A stretch of 40,624 bases of DNA from Staphylococcus microti (GCF_000934465.1 NZ_JXWY01000063.1:1-40624); one strand, 5' to 3'; shown: positions 10,163 to 17,980, counted from the stretch's first letter. The notes: generated by a model from the letters alone, not told the origin. Translations and numbers: made by a program.

Positions 10163-10807
10163 CTAATCGACGATTTCGACGCGACCGTTGTGGTAGCGCA
10201 CTTTTTGACCTTGTTGAATCTTATCATAATCTTCTTTTGGTAATACAAGCAATCGCTGCTGTTGGTTGTCCATTTTCACTGTGACCGTATACAATTTTTC
10301 GCCCGATTTCATCTGTCTTTGTAAAATACGCTTCTGCACATCAAGCGCCATTATTTTTTCTTTTTGTTGTGCATATTCATAGTTATGCGCTGAGACAATT
10401 TGGAAAAATAAAAAGTTATTGTAATAGCTCGTTATTTGATATTGTGCAACTGGCGATAGACCATCGCGATACGCCGCTTTAACTGGCGCAATTGGATGAT
10501 AACGTGATGAAGACTGCTTCGCTGACGCAGAACGGCCTTTATGCTGCGAACGCTGTCCGGTTTGACGTATATTTTGACTGCGAACCGCATTTTGCTGTGC
10601 ACGTTGCATCGCTTGCCTGCTCGCATTCAATGATGATTGTCTTGATGTTACACTTGTGCGAGACGTACTGCTTGAAGACGAGCTACTCGTTGTTGTCGAT
10701 GTACTGCTAGAACTTGATGTTGTCGTACTATTTGCATTCACACTGCATGGTAGCATGATACTTAGAAGTAACAAACTAATAATTGCACCGCCAACATGTC
10801 GCTTCAT
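10163..10807 (-). CDS. Secreted Ser/Thr-rich protein of unknown function
   Basis: 214 residues, family not recognised. A Sec signal peptide (about residues 1-25, MKRHVGGAIISLLLLSIMLP then CSVNANS) is followed by an almost pure Ser/Thr tract (about 27-55), a Gln/Arg/Ser-rich basic linker (55-105) and a folded-looking C-terminal region from about 110 (YRDGLSPVAQYQITSYYNNF ... VRYHNGRVEIVD). No LPXTG or lipobox, so it is probably released or bound to the wall by charge. Its ATG overlaps the stop of the lipoprotein gene (ATGA), so the two are translationally coupled. Confidence 0.72.
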   Translation of the reverse strand: MKRHVGGAIISLLLLSIMLPCSVNANSTTTSSSSSTSTTTSSSSSSSTSRTSVTSRQSSLNASRQAMQRAQQNAVRSQNIRQTGQRSQHKGRSASAKQSSSRYHPIAPVKAAYRDGLSPVAQYQITSYYNNFLFFQIVSAHNYEYAQQKEKIMALDVQKRILQRQMKSGEKLYTVTVKMDNQQQRLLVLPKEDYDKIQQGQKVRYHNGRVEIVD

Positions 10808-11187
10808 TCTTTGTCACTCATTTCGCTTTTATCTACCACTTCACCTGAAACACTGTCGTCACCAAATGTCATATACGGTGGACGATAAACATGAATATCA
10901 TCTCCGTCCTTTACAAAAAATGGTGCACTTTCATCTTCAATAATATGCTCATAGACATGATCTAAATTTGTATAAACATGCTTTAACTGCCCTTTTTCTT
11001 TGTAAGCAATATCAATTTTTGGATAATCTTCATCTCCATTGTTCAACACTTCATAATAAACAAATTCATGCTTATTTTTTTGATAGGCTTCATCATCAGG
11101 TGCCTCAACTGGTTCTTCATCGTCACAAGCACTTAATAAAACGATACACATCACAAGTGTGCTGCCTAACATCATTAGCTTTTTCAT
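10804..11187 (-). CDS. Putative lipoprotein
   Basis: 127 residues. Type II signal peptide: MKKLMMLGSTLVMCIVLLSAC with lipobox LSAC (Cys21), followed by the acidic mature N-terminus DDEEPVEAPDDEAY. The rest is hydrophilic and acidic (KNKHEFVYYEVLNNGDEDYP ...), with no family I can name. ATG at 11187 has AAAGGAG. First gene of a small cell-surface operon with the Ser/Thr-rich protein. Membrane anchoring on the outer face is inferred from the lipobox; the function is unknown. Confidence 0.75.
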   Translation of the reverse strand: MKKLMMLGSTLVMCIVLLSACDDEEPVEAPDDEAYQKNKHEFVYYEVLNNGDEDYPKIDIAYKEKGQLKHVYTNLDHVYEHIIEDESAPFFVKDGDDIHVYRPPYMTFGDDSVSGEVVDKSEMSDKE

Positions 11188-11276
11188 TTCATCACCGCTC
11201 CTTTAAGTTATACTTCCCATTCAAAAATACTCATTCATATTATAACTAACACGCTACAACTCGTGAAGAATGAAAA

Positions 11277-11313
11277 AACCTACGCATCTGTTGTTCAAAC
11301 AAATGAATAGGTT
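11277..11313 (-). terminator. Terminator after rnhB
   Basis: Minus strand: AACCTA...TAGGTT stem with inner CATTTGTTTGAACAACAGATG pairing (two small mismatches), followed by TTTTTT. It separates rbgA-rnhB from the lipoprotein gene. Confidence 0.75.
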
Positions 11314-11331
11314 GCTGTATTTAATCATTAT

Positions 11332-12117
11332 TTACTGATATTGTGATTTGATCGGTTCAAACGATAGCCGATGAATTGGACATACACCTTGCTGTGCGAG
11401 CCCTGCTAAATGTTTTGCCGTGCCGTACCCCGCATTATGTTCAAAATCATAGCCCGGATATTGCCCGGCATACTGCGCCATTAAATTATCACGATATACT
11501 TTCGCAATAATACTCGCCGCTGCTATCGACACACTATTGGCGTCCCCTTTAATAATATTTTGTTGGGGTTCATCAAGCTTCTCCAGTGTCATCGCATCAA
11601 TTAAAAAATGCGTCGGACGTACTGATAAGGACTCAATCGCACGGTACATTGCTAGTTTCGTTGCTTCATAAATATTCAATGTATCAATTTCCTCAACGGT
11701 AGCAACGCCAATGCTCCACGCACGTACATTGTCTTTTAATGATTGATTCAGTGTTTCACGTTTCGCCGCATTCAATTGCTTGGAATCATTAATACCGATA
11801 TGTTGATGGTCCGACTCTAAAATGACGGCACTCGCTACTACAGGACCGGCTAACGGGCCACGCCCCACTTCATCAATGCCGCAGATTAACGCATGCGGTT
11901 GTTCATTTAAAATGTCATTTTCATAGCGACACATCATCTCATATTGTTCAACTAACTGCGCTTGTTTTTCAAGTTGCTTCCGTCTTGAGCGAAATGCCGC
12001 TTGTACCCCTTTTCGTGTATCCACATAATCCGGGTGACTTTCAAGTGCTTCTATCGTCTCAACTTCTGCCAGTAGCGCCTTAATCTCTTGAATTGTTTTC
12101 TTTTTAGGCATTGTCAT
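11332..12117 (-). CDS. rnhB: Ribonuclease HII
   Basis: Removes RNA primers and single ribonucleotides from DNA. The core shows [20 protein letters not shown] (catalytic Asp/Glu), [28 protein letters not shown] and the C-terminal [20 protein letters not shown] start at the ATG of [13 protein letters not shown] (12117, 261 residues). S. aureus RnhB is 255, and the open frame continues upstream to 12186 only by overlapping rbgA. An ATG one codon up (12120) or two codons down (12111) is also possible. The start overlaps the end of rbgA by 14 bases, so the genes are translationally coupled. Confidence 0.92.
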   Translation of the reverse strand: MTMPKKKTIQEIKALLAEVETIEALESHPDYVDTRKGVQAAFRSRRKQLEKQAQLVEQYEMMCRYENDILNEQPHALICGIDEVGRGPLAGPVVASAVILESDHQHIGINDSKQLNAAKRETLNQSLKDNVRAWSIGVATVEEIDTLNIYEATKLAMYRAIESLSVRPTHFLIDAMTLEKLDEPQQNIIKGDANSVSIAAASIIAKVYRDNLMAQYAGQYPGYDFEHNAGYGTAKHLAGLAQQGVCPIHRLSFEPIKSQYQ

Positions 12118-12985
12118 CATGCTCATCTTGAAATGTGTCATATAAATCAAAGCAATATGCACCGATTTTAGCGTTACGAATATCATTGATAATCAGTTCA
12201 ATAACCGCTTCATAGTCCACTTCATTACCACGTTGTAACAAGCCTCTTTTACGACCAATCGCATCAAACCACTCTAAATTCTCTGCATCTTGAAGCACAT
12301 CAATTTTGTAGTGATGAATTAAATTTTCATAGTCATGTTCAATTAAAAATGATAAGCCATATATCGCCACTTCATCTAGATGTACGATACTATCTTTAAT
12401 CGCGCCAGTCAGACTCAACTTAATACCAACTTGTTGATCTTCAAACTTCGGCCATAAAATCCCCGGTGTATCGAGTAATTGAAGAGATTTCCCTACTTTA
12501 ATCCATTGCTGTTGCTTTGTAACACCCGGTTTATTACCAGTTTGCGCAATAGAACGATTGGCAAGTTTATTAATAAGCGTCGATTTTCCAACATTCGGAA
12601 TGCCTACAATCATGGCACGAATCGCACGTGGTTTGAGGCCTTTTGCTTTTTCACGCTCAAATTTTTCTTTCGTCACTTCAATTGCTGCCGCTTCAACACT
12701 TTTCAAACCTTTGCCATGCTTGGCATCTACAGCAACTGGTACGGCACCTTTATCTTTAAAGTACGTAAACCATTTCGCCATTTCTCGTTCATTTGCCATA
12801 TCTTTTTTATTAAAAATAACAACGCGCGGCTTTTGTTGTATCACTTCATCTATCATCGGGTTTCGTGAACTATATGGAATACGTGCATCTACAAGTTCAA
12901 AAACTACATCGACTTTTTTAAGTTGTTCCGTTACTTCACGTCTCGCTTTCGCCATATGCCCCGGGAACCATTGAATTGTAGCCAT
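12104..12985 (-). CDS. rbgA: Ribosome biogenesis GTPase RbgA (YlqF)
   Basis: Circularly permuted GTPase needed late in 50S subunit assembly. 293 residues. The motif order is permuted as expected: G4 FNKKD (about residue 60) comes before G1 [14 protein letters not shown] (about 128-141) and G3 LDTPGILWP. The RNA-binding ANTAR-like C-terminal region follows. It starts [20 protein letters not shown] with AAAGGAAG upstream. A TATAAT lies at 13021-13026 but without a convincing -35. In S. aureus the yfhO gene sits between rplS and rbgA (from memory); here that interval has grown to about 14 kb. Confidence 0.95.
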   Translation of the reverse strand: MATIQWFPGHMAKARREVTEQLKKVDVVFELVDARIPYSSRNPMIDEVIQQKPRVVIFNKKDMANEREMAKWFTYFKDKGAVPVAVDAKHGKGLKSVEAAAIEVTKEKFEREKAKGLKPRAIRAMIVGIPNVGKSTLINKLANRSIAQTGNKPGVTKQQQWIKVGKSLQLLDTPGILWPKFEDQQVGIKLSLTGAIKDSIVHLDEVAIYGLSFLIEHDYENLIHHYKIDVLQDAENLEWFDAIGRKRGLLQRGNEVDYEAVIELIINDIRNAKIGAYCFDLYDTFQDEHDDNA

Positions 12986-13319
12986 CTCATTTCTTCCTTT
13001 CTTATAAAAACTAACAAACTATTATACACATTTTCACTATACAGTATTTGACTTGCTAAATACCATATGCTGCTAACCAGTCTATATTGTATCACGATTT
13101 TTAATGGATGTTCTTTTTAATTTTGAGAAGTTAGTACACAAAATGTATTTTTATTAAAAGCTTTTATAGACGCCGATGAACTTTTGCGATAATGGCAGAC
13201 TTACATCAAGCAGATTTTTCTTAACATAAATAAAGTGAAGAAATCTAACAATACATATTGTAGACATCTTCACCATTCATCGAAATAAAACTATTTTATT
13301 TTAAACTTTTTCACGTGCT
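12986..13319. other. Intergenic region between rbgA and the cupin gene
   Basis: No supported gene. It contains the probable rbgA -10 (TATAAT on the minus strand, 13021-13026) and a hairpin at 13235-13273 beyond the end of the cupin operon. The rest is AT-rich without clear structure. Confidence 0.6.
13235..13273 (-). terminator. Hairpin after the cupin gene
   Basis: GTGAAGA...TCTTCAC outer stem with inner TCTACAAT/ATTGTTAGA pairing. The T-tract after it on the minus strand is interrupted (TTTATTTATG), so this is a weak or bidirectional terminator for the MerR-amidohydrolase-ABM-cupin operon. Confidence 0.5.
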
Positions 13320-13736
13320 TTATAGTGCTTCCTTATGCGCTGACTGATACACTTCGTCACTAACAGGTTCATAAAATTCACTTGCACCTGCTGTCATTGC
13401 AACATGACTAAACCAGGCATCTTTCGTTGCACCATGCCAATGCTTAATCCCTTTATCAGTTACTAATACATCCCCAGCTTTCAATAGACGTGCTGGTTTG
13501 CCTTCTTCTTGATAAAGACCTTCGCCACCTGTTACTAAAAGGATTTGATAACCATCTAAATGTACATGCCAATTGTTGCGACACCCCGGTTCAAAAGTAA
13601 CATTGCCAACACTTACTGAATCATCTGGAGCTTGTGCTAACATTGCTAAATATGATTGCCCTGTAAACTTATCGCCGTATGGATTGTCTTCTCCTAGACG
13701 AAATAAAGGGGCATTTCTTACTTCTTCATGTTTCAT
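13320..13736 (-). CDS. Small cupin-domain protein
   Basis: 138-residue single-domain cupin. Metal-site motif 1 reads GCRNNWHVHLDGYQILLVTG: two His and a Gln rather than Glu, as in the manganese cupins related to mandelonitrile lyases and to cupins fused to carboxymuconolactone decarboxylases. Motif 2 is AGDVLVTDKGIKHWHGAT with the further His ligands. The substrate is unknown. It starts 37 bases after the ABM gene and is the last gene of the four-gene set behind the MerR regulator, so a role in handling a reactive small carbonyl or quinone compound is an inference from context. Confidence 0.82.
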   Translation of the reverse strand: MKHEEVRNAPLFRLGEDNPYGDKFTGQSYLAMLAQAPDDSVSVGNVTFEPGCRNNWHVHLDGYQILLVTGGEGLYQEEGKPARLLKAGDVLVTDKGIKHWHGATKDAWFSHVAMTAGASEFYEPVSDEVYQSAHKEAL

Positions 13737-13773
13737 TACGAATCATCTCTTCTTTCAATATTATTTCTGTACC

Positions 13774-14409
13774 CTATCCGTTTTGATTGACTAACATTTC
13801 TCCCACTAGCACTTGTAAGTTTTTTTCCAACACAAGACTACGACTTCGCTCGATATAACTTTTAAAATACGATTTTTCTATATGACTTTTATAAGTAGTC
13901 TCATTTTCATATATCTCAAAGAAATACCATGTATTTGGATTTTCAATATCTGTACCAGCATACATAACGAATATTCCGGATTCTTCCGCTATACTTTGTT
14001 TCATAACAGGCAAAACAATGTCCTCGAATGCTGCGCTATCAGTCACTACGACAGTCGCTAATCGAACTGACAAATCCGTCTGTTCAAAAACACGCAATGC
14101 TTCATTTTTTTGAAGAAATACTTTTGGATGTAAATTAACAACTGTATGCGTACGAAAAACCTTTTGCCCCAAATCTTTGAAAGTATGAAAATGCGTTGAA
14201 TTCACATGCGCTTGATATGCTTCTTCATTCTTATAGCGTTCCACGACAATTTTTTGATTGACATCGTCCGGTAAATGAGCAGCATACATAGCAAGTGTTC
14301 CGGGTTCATGCGCGATAGATTGTTTAAAATTTTGCTTTCCTACTTCGATATATTCTAGATCATTCCCCTCAGCTAATCCCAATTGGAAAAGTCTAAAAAC
14401 CTCTGCCAT
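13774..14409 (-). CDS. Tandem ABM-domain protein (putative quinol/antibiotic biosynthesis monooxygenase)
   Basis: 211 residues from the ATG at 14409 (AGGTG ribosome-binding site 6 bases upstream); an in-frame GTG 3 codons earlier is less likely. It contains two ferredoxin-like ABM halves. The first (about residues 1-95) has EPGTLAMYAAHLPDD and YKNEEAYQAHVNSTHFHTFK; the second (about 110-205) has EESGIFVMYAGTDIENPNTW and YENETTYKSHIEKSYFKSYI. Each half keeps the pattern of a strand pair followed by a His-containing helix. Members act on quinols or reactive carbonyls without a cofactor; the substrate here is not known. The gene overlaps the amidohydrolase end by 17 bases. Confidence 0.82.
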   Translation of the reverse strand: MAEVFRLFQLGLAEGNDLEYIEVGKQNFKQSIAHEPGTLAMYAAHLPDDVNQKIVVERYKNEEAYQAHVNSTHFHTFKDLGQKVFRTHTVVNLHPKVFLQKNEALRVFEQTDLSVRLATVVVTDSAAFEDIVLPVMKQSIAEESGIFVMYAGTDIENPNTWYFFEIYENETTYKSHIEKSYFKSYIERSRSLVLEKNLQVLVGEMLVNQNG

Positions 14410-15331
14410 ATGAATCACCTAACCCAAATAATTTTTGCGCATTCCCGCTGAAAATCATCGCTTTTTCTTCATTACTAAGCGGCAACGCGTTAACTGCTTC
14501 GGCTATCACCTCAGTTGCACCTGCTGGCATGATGCCAAGTGGCGCATCTGTTCCAAAAAGCACGTGATCGACGCCGTAATAATCCACACATAGTTCAAGT
14601 GCTTTTGCGTTTCCAAGTAATGCTGTATCAACATAAAACTTTTTGAAATCTAAGACTTGTTCCTTGGGTAAAATATGCGCAATACGCCCAGCAAAATAAG
14701 GTACCATTGCCCCACCGTGATGAACTAAAATTTTAAGGTTCGGGAATGCCTTGAAATATCCAGCTTGCACAATTTCTAACATGGCTTGTGTCAGCTCATA
14801 TTCCCAGCTGAAAACAATATTATTGTCTGGTTTACGCTGATCAAAAACCGGGTGTAACCAAATTGGAACATCTGCTTTAGCTGCCGCTTCAAAAACGGGT
14901 CTAAAATCATCATCCGCAACAGACTTGCCTAAGTGACGTGTAAAGAGCTGAACACCTAAAATTTCAGTGTGTGCAGTCACAAACCCTTCAATTGTTCGTA
15001 CTGCTTCTTCTATATTATTCATCGCCAACATGGCAACGCCACCAACAAAAATATTTCCATATGCACGTACAGTTTCAACTAATTCTTCATTCGCTTTGGC
15101 AACTAAATGTGCCGCCGCTTCTTTCTCTAAGTAATCTTCCGGATTCGTATTAACGTAACTAATAATTTGCTTTGTTTGATCTGGCATCGTGTCATATCGT
15201 TTTTTCATGTCTAATAAAACGTCATTTTGAATAAAAGGCATCTTCTGTGCTAAATCTTTATCCAATATCGACATTTCTTTATAAAAATCTGGTAATAGCA
15301 CATGTGCAAATGCATCAATTTTCATAGTCAT
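14393..15331 (-). CDS. Amidohydrolase 2 family (ACMSD-like) TIM-barrel enzyme
   Basis: 312 residues. ATG at 15331 lies 7 bases behind AGGTG within the merR 3' end; MKIDAF two codons later is the alternative. Metal-site features of the ACMSD/decarboxylase-type amidohydrolases: IDAFAHVLLP at the N-terminus, WLHPVFD, LVHHGGAMVPYF and LFGTDAPLG. The usual N-terminal His-X-His is reduced to a single His (Phe-Ala-His), which hints at altered metal binding; I recall similar variants in staphylococcal relatives. Hydrolase or decarboxylase activity on a small acid is likely; the substrate is unknown. Overlaps both merR (17 bases) and the ABM gene. Confidence 0.85.
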   Translation of the reverse strand: MTMKIDAFAHVLLPDFYKEMSILDKDLAQKMPFIQNDVLLDMKKRYDTMPDQTKQIISYVNTNPEDYLEKEAAAHLVAKANEELVETVRAYGNIFVGGVAMLAMNNIEEAVRTIEGFVTAHTEILGVQLFTRHLGKSVADDDFRPVFEAAAKADVPIWLHPVFDQRKPDNNIVFSWEYELTQAMLEIVQAGYFKAFPNLKILVHHGGAMVPYFAGRIAHILPKEQVLDFKKFYVDTALLGNAKALELCVDYYGVDHVLFGTDAPLGIMPAGATEVIAEAVNALPLSNEEKAMIFSGNAQKLFGLGDSYGRGF

Positions 15332-15773
15332 CTACACGCACCTTCCAACTACCTTCTTCATCAAAAATAATGCCGTATTCTTCATAATAGGTAGACTCAT
15401 TTAATATTTCTCCAGACTCATAGAGGCCGATCTTATGATTAAGTCGATCAATAGACCTTTGAAGATTTTTTTGCTTATTTTCAAGAATCGCTAATTGATC
15501 GCGTAGTATTGCTTCACGCACTTCGACAGTTTGATTACCTTGCATCAATAGCTGACAATAATCGATTAAAACTTCGATAGACACACCAGAATGACGCAAA
15601 CATATCACCATCTCTAACCATTTGTTTAAATCGTCTGTAAAGTAGCGATTACCATTGGGCTGACGTGGAATTTTTGGTAATAGCCCAATACGTTCATAAT
15701 AACGCAACGTATTCGGTTTAATATTATACATCTCTGAAACTTGTGTAATCGTATATTTTTGCTGACTGGACAT
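15315..15773 (-). CDS. MerR-family regulator, AdhR/NmlR type
   Basis: 152 residues. N-terminal winged helix-turn-helix: YTITQVSEMYNIKPNTLRYY, ERIGLLPKIPRQPNGNRYFT, then the WLEMVICLRHSGVSIEVL segment and a long coiled coil (about 80-118, QLAILENKQKNLQRSIDRLN). Cys58 lies where the aldehyde/electrophile-sensing Cys of AdhR/NmlR regulators sits; Cys73 is the only other one. No metal-binding loop at the C-terminus. First gene of the amidohydrolase-ABM-cupin group. Two promoters nearby (16392-16422, 17709-17739) have the 19-bp spacer this family acts on, and the second has an AdhR-like dyad, so control of the aldo/keto reductase gene is a sound inference. Confidence 0.88.
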   Translation of the reverse strand: MSSQQKYTITQVSEMYNIKPNTLRYYERIGLLPKIPRQPNGNRYFTDDLNKWLEMVICLRHSGVSIEVLIDYCQLLMQGNQTVEVREAILRDQLAILENKQKNLQRSIDRLNHKIGLYESGEILNESTYYEEYGIIFDEEGSWKVRVDDYEN

Positions 15774-15820
15774 GTGGTATCACCTTCAAATTCTATTTAA
15801 GTATTGCATCATTTCACTTA

Positions 15821-16339
15821 CTAAAGCTTCTGTAAACGTGCAACATAGTCTTTTGATGCAGTTTCCAACGCTTCTTCCGACAAATTAAGTGTACCTGAAA
15901 CGACAAACGGCTTCTCAAATTCTAAACCTGTCAAATATTTAATCGTTTCAATCGGTCTGAGTAAATCTTCAGTCGTTACTTAGAAACGGCCTTCTTTCGT
16001 ATAATCCTGTGCACCAGAACCTTGCGTGACAGCTAAAATCACTTTCTTTCCATGTAGCGCATTCCCATTTGAACCATAAGCCCAACCATATTCAAGAACG
16101 CGGTCTAACCATTCTTTCATTAATGATGGCGTTGAATACCAATACATAGGAAATTGAAATACAATACGCTCAACATCACTCAGTATTTTTTGTTCATGCG
16201 CTACATCAATCTTGCCATCAGGGTATTGTTCGTAAATATCGCGTACATGAATACCTGCATCTTCTGCTGCTTTTGAGAGCGCTTTGTTAACTCGAGAAGT
16301 CGCTAAGTTTGGGTGAAATAAAAAAATTGTTGTTTTCAT
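15821..16339 (-). pseudogene. NAD(P)H oxidoreductase (flavodoxin-like fold), broken by an in-frame stop
   Basis: Starts at the ATG of MKTTIFLFHPNLATSRVNKA (16339, AAAGGAG 6 bases upstream). FMN/quinone reductase motifs FQFPMYWYSTPSLMKEWLDR and GYAWAYGS-like EYGWAYGSNGNALHGKK follow. A TAA at 15980-15982 stops translation after TKEGRF. Beyond it the same frame is open and clearly homologous in character (VTTEDLLRPIETIKYLTGLE then FEKPFVVSGTLN...) up to a TAG at 15821. One base change from a Lys codon would explain it. The truncated product (119 residues) lacks the last third, which helps form the dimer and substrate pocket, so it is probably inactive. It lies 47 bases before merR. Confidence 0.85.
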
Positions 16340-16391
16340 AGTAGTCTCCTTTGATTTCATGTGCAACCATATTCGCTTTAAATGCTTTTAC

Positions 16392-16422
16392 ATCATACGT
16401 TGCATAGAATAATATATGTCAA
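16392..16422 (-). promoter_or_regulatory. Promoter with a 19-bp spacer (MerR-type) upstream of the oxidoreductase pseudogene/merR
   Basis: Minus strand TTGACA (16417-16422), 19-base spacer TATATTATTCTATGCAACG, TATGAT (16392-16397). The perfect -35 and near-perfect -10 at this long spacing are characteristic of promoters that MerR-family proteins twist into an active form. The spacer itself has no clear dyad of the AdhR kind. It would drive the pseudogene and probably merR and the three genes after it. Confidence 0.55.
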
Positions 16423-16603
16423 TCGCATGCCAACACGTTGCTTCGGCAATAACAAGACACGTCATCCCCTGCTATTTTGACGGCGCTACAAAACGCTGAA
16501 ACATAGATAGATTTGTCTTAAATAAGTAAGCAAAAATCTGTGAATGGCAGTAGGTACTACAACCTTAGGTATTAGCATTGGTTTCGTCATAGTGTCTCTA
16601 CAA

Positions 16604-16648
16604 AGCTGATTATATATGTGTAAAAGTGTAGGCATATATTAATCAGCT
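16604..16648. repeat. Imperfect inverted repeat (about 15-bp arms)
   Basis: AGCTGATTATATATG and CATATATTAATCAGCT pair with a single base bulge around a 14-base loop. Neither side has a proper T-run, so it is not a standard terminator. It may be a weak terminator for the aldo/keto reductase gene or a protein-binding site. Confidence 0.5.
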
Positions 16649-16730
16649 ACTGTCAAACTTCTATTGTCAGTGTTCGCAAAGCACATACACACGTCTCATT
16701 TTTAAAAACTTTTGCTTGAATGATCGTTCA

Positions 16731-17678
16731 TTAAGCTTGACCTTCCCAACCACCACGTGTATTGACATTTGAATCAATCGCCAATTGTTCTAATGTTGCC
16801 ACTTCTTCATCAGTGAGCATTAGATTCGCTGCCTTAGCTGCATCTTCAACTTGTTCTACTGAAGTAACACCTAAAATTGGCGTCGTTCCTTTACCAATTG
16901 CCCAAGCTGTTGCTATTTGTGCCGGACGCACTTCATGTTTCTCAGCCATGCTACGTAACGCTGCAATCAAATCTCGTAACGCTGGGAACATAGGATTATA
17001 CGTTTTACCACGATTAGACGCCGATGGTAAAAGTGTGCTTTCATCATATTTACCCGACAGCGCACCTTGTTCTAAAACCATGTATGAAAAGAACTCTATA
17101 TCATGCTCTTTACAATAATCTAAAAGACCGTCTTCAATTGAGTTACGATACAAAAGACTAAAGTGATTTTGTACAGCTGATAACTTAATGTTGTGCGGTG
17201 TTAAAATTTCTTGAACACGTTTTACTTGTGACAAGTTATGATTAGATACACCGATGCGCCCAATTTTACCCGTTTGAAATGCGTCAACGATGAGTGGTGT
17301 CCATCGTTCTACATCTGATGAATTGTGAATCCAATAAATATCAATATAATCTGTCCCTAAGCGTTTAAGAGACCCTTCAAACATGTCAATGACTGGATTT
17401 TCTGCCTCTTCATTATATGCACTCGGTGTGAATTTATCTGAAATCACAACTGCTTCACGATCATATGTACTGAGCAACTCACCAACGATGCGTTCTGAAT
17501 CTCCCATTCCATAGACATATGCTGTATCAAAGATATTCAATCCATTTTTAATTGCATGATCTACTACGGCCTTCAAGTTTGTAGTGTCTAAATTGTTGCC
17601 GAAGACCATATCACCGCCGAACATTCCGGCACCCCATGACCACGTTCCAAGTACGATTGCTGATGTTTGTTCTGTCAT
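16731..17678 (-). CDS. Aldo/keto reductase
   Basis: 315-residue (alpha/beta)8 NADPH-dependent reductase of carbonyls. The catalytic tetrad is visible: Asp and Tyr in NGLNIFDTAYVYGMGDSERI, Lys in VISDKFTPS and His in IDIYWIHNSSD. GRIGVSNHNLSQVKRV and the C-terminal NADP-binding segment GTTPILGVTSVEQVEDAAKA complete the fold. ATG at 17678 with AAAAGGAGC. It stands alone behind a promoter with a MerR-type 19-bp spacer and AdhR-like operator, so induction by aldehydes or other electrophiles through the nearby MerR protein is likely. Confidence 0.92.
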   Translation of the reverse strand: MTEQTSAIVLGTWSWGAGMFGGDMVFGNNLDTTNLKAVVDHAIKNGLNIFDTAYVYGMGDSERIVGELLSTYDREAVVISDKFTPSAYNEEAENPVIDMFEGSLKRLGTDYIDIYWIHNSSDVERWTPLIVDAFQTGKIGRIGVSNHNLSQVKRVQEILTPHNIKLSAVQNHFSLLYRNSIEDGLLDYCKEHDIEFFSYMVLEQGALSGKYDESTLLPSASNRGKTYNPMFPALRDLIAALRSMAEKHEVRPAQIATAWAIGKGTTPILGVTSVEQVEDAAKAANLMLTDEEVATLEQLAIDSNVNTRGGWEGQA

Positions 17679-17708
17679 TTTTGTAAGCTCCTTTTCGTTT
17701 ATGTTTGT

Positions 17709-17739
17709 AATTTACCACTTACAGTTAACTATAAGTCAA
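17709..17739 (-). promoter_or_regulatory. Aldo/keto reductase promoter with AdhR/NmlR-like operator
   Basis: Minus strand TTGACT (17734-17739), 19-base spacer TATAGTTAACTGTAAGTGG, TAAATT (17709-17714). The spacer region contains the dyad ACTTATAGTTAACTGTAAGT (17717-17736), symmetric except at one position per half. It resembles the CTTAGAGTTAACTCTAAG-type sites of AdhR/NmlR regulators. The long spacer and centred dyad are the hallmark of MerR-family activation. Confidence 0.75.
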
Positions 17740-17828
17740 GCATTTTATAATAAGATTTTGAGTAGCGTGAACGATGAAAAAGAAGTCTAGAAGTACATCC
17801 CATTCATTTTTAGATACTTATCAAAAAA

Positions 17829-17865
17829 GATGTCATGGCAAATGTGCAAATAATGCCATAACACC
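17829..17865 (-). terminator. Orphan rho-independent terminator (minus strand)
   Basis: Minus strand GGTGTTATGGCA...TGCCATGACATC, a 12-bp stem with wobble pairs, then TTTTTT. No gene on the minus strand ends here: the next upstream genes point away on the plus strand. It may end a small RNA or mark a lost gene. Confidence 0.6.
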
Positions 17866-17950
17866 TCCTCACTACACACGAATAACGTTTAAAAGCAGAA
17901 AAACATAGACTGAATCACTTTTTCACTAATTTATCCCCTTTTCTTAAGTA

Positions 17951-17980
17951 ATTTGTGGTATATTCTATCAGTACGTTGTA
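17951..17980 (+). promoter_or_regulatory. Candidate extended -10 promoter of yfhO copy 1, duplicated upstream of gtrA
   Basis: Contains TGgTATATT (17956-17964), an extended -10. The 30 bases here match 21071-21100 upstream of gtrA at 26 positions, and the extended -10 is kept in both. No convincing -35 in either copy. The conservation between copies is the main support. Confidence 0.55.

Larger units (their letters stand above)
16340..16730. other. Intergenic region between the oxidoreductase pseudogene and the aldo/keto reductase gene
   Basis: No supported gene. It holds the MerR-type promoter of the pseudogene (16392-16422) and an inverted repeat at 16604-16648; the remaining sequence shows no further structure to me. 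Confidence 0.6.

Noticed and set aside
10163-10807. Ser/Thr-rich protein as an LPXTG-anchored serine-rich adhesin
   Set aside because: No sorting signal at the C-terminus and the Ser/Thr tract is only about 30 residues long.
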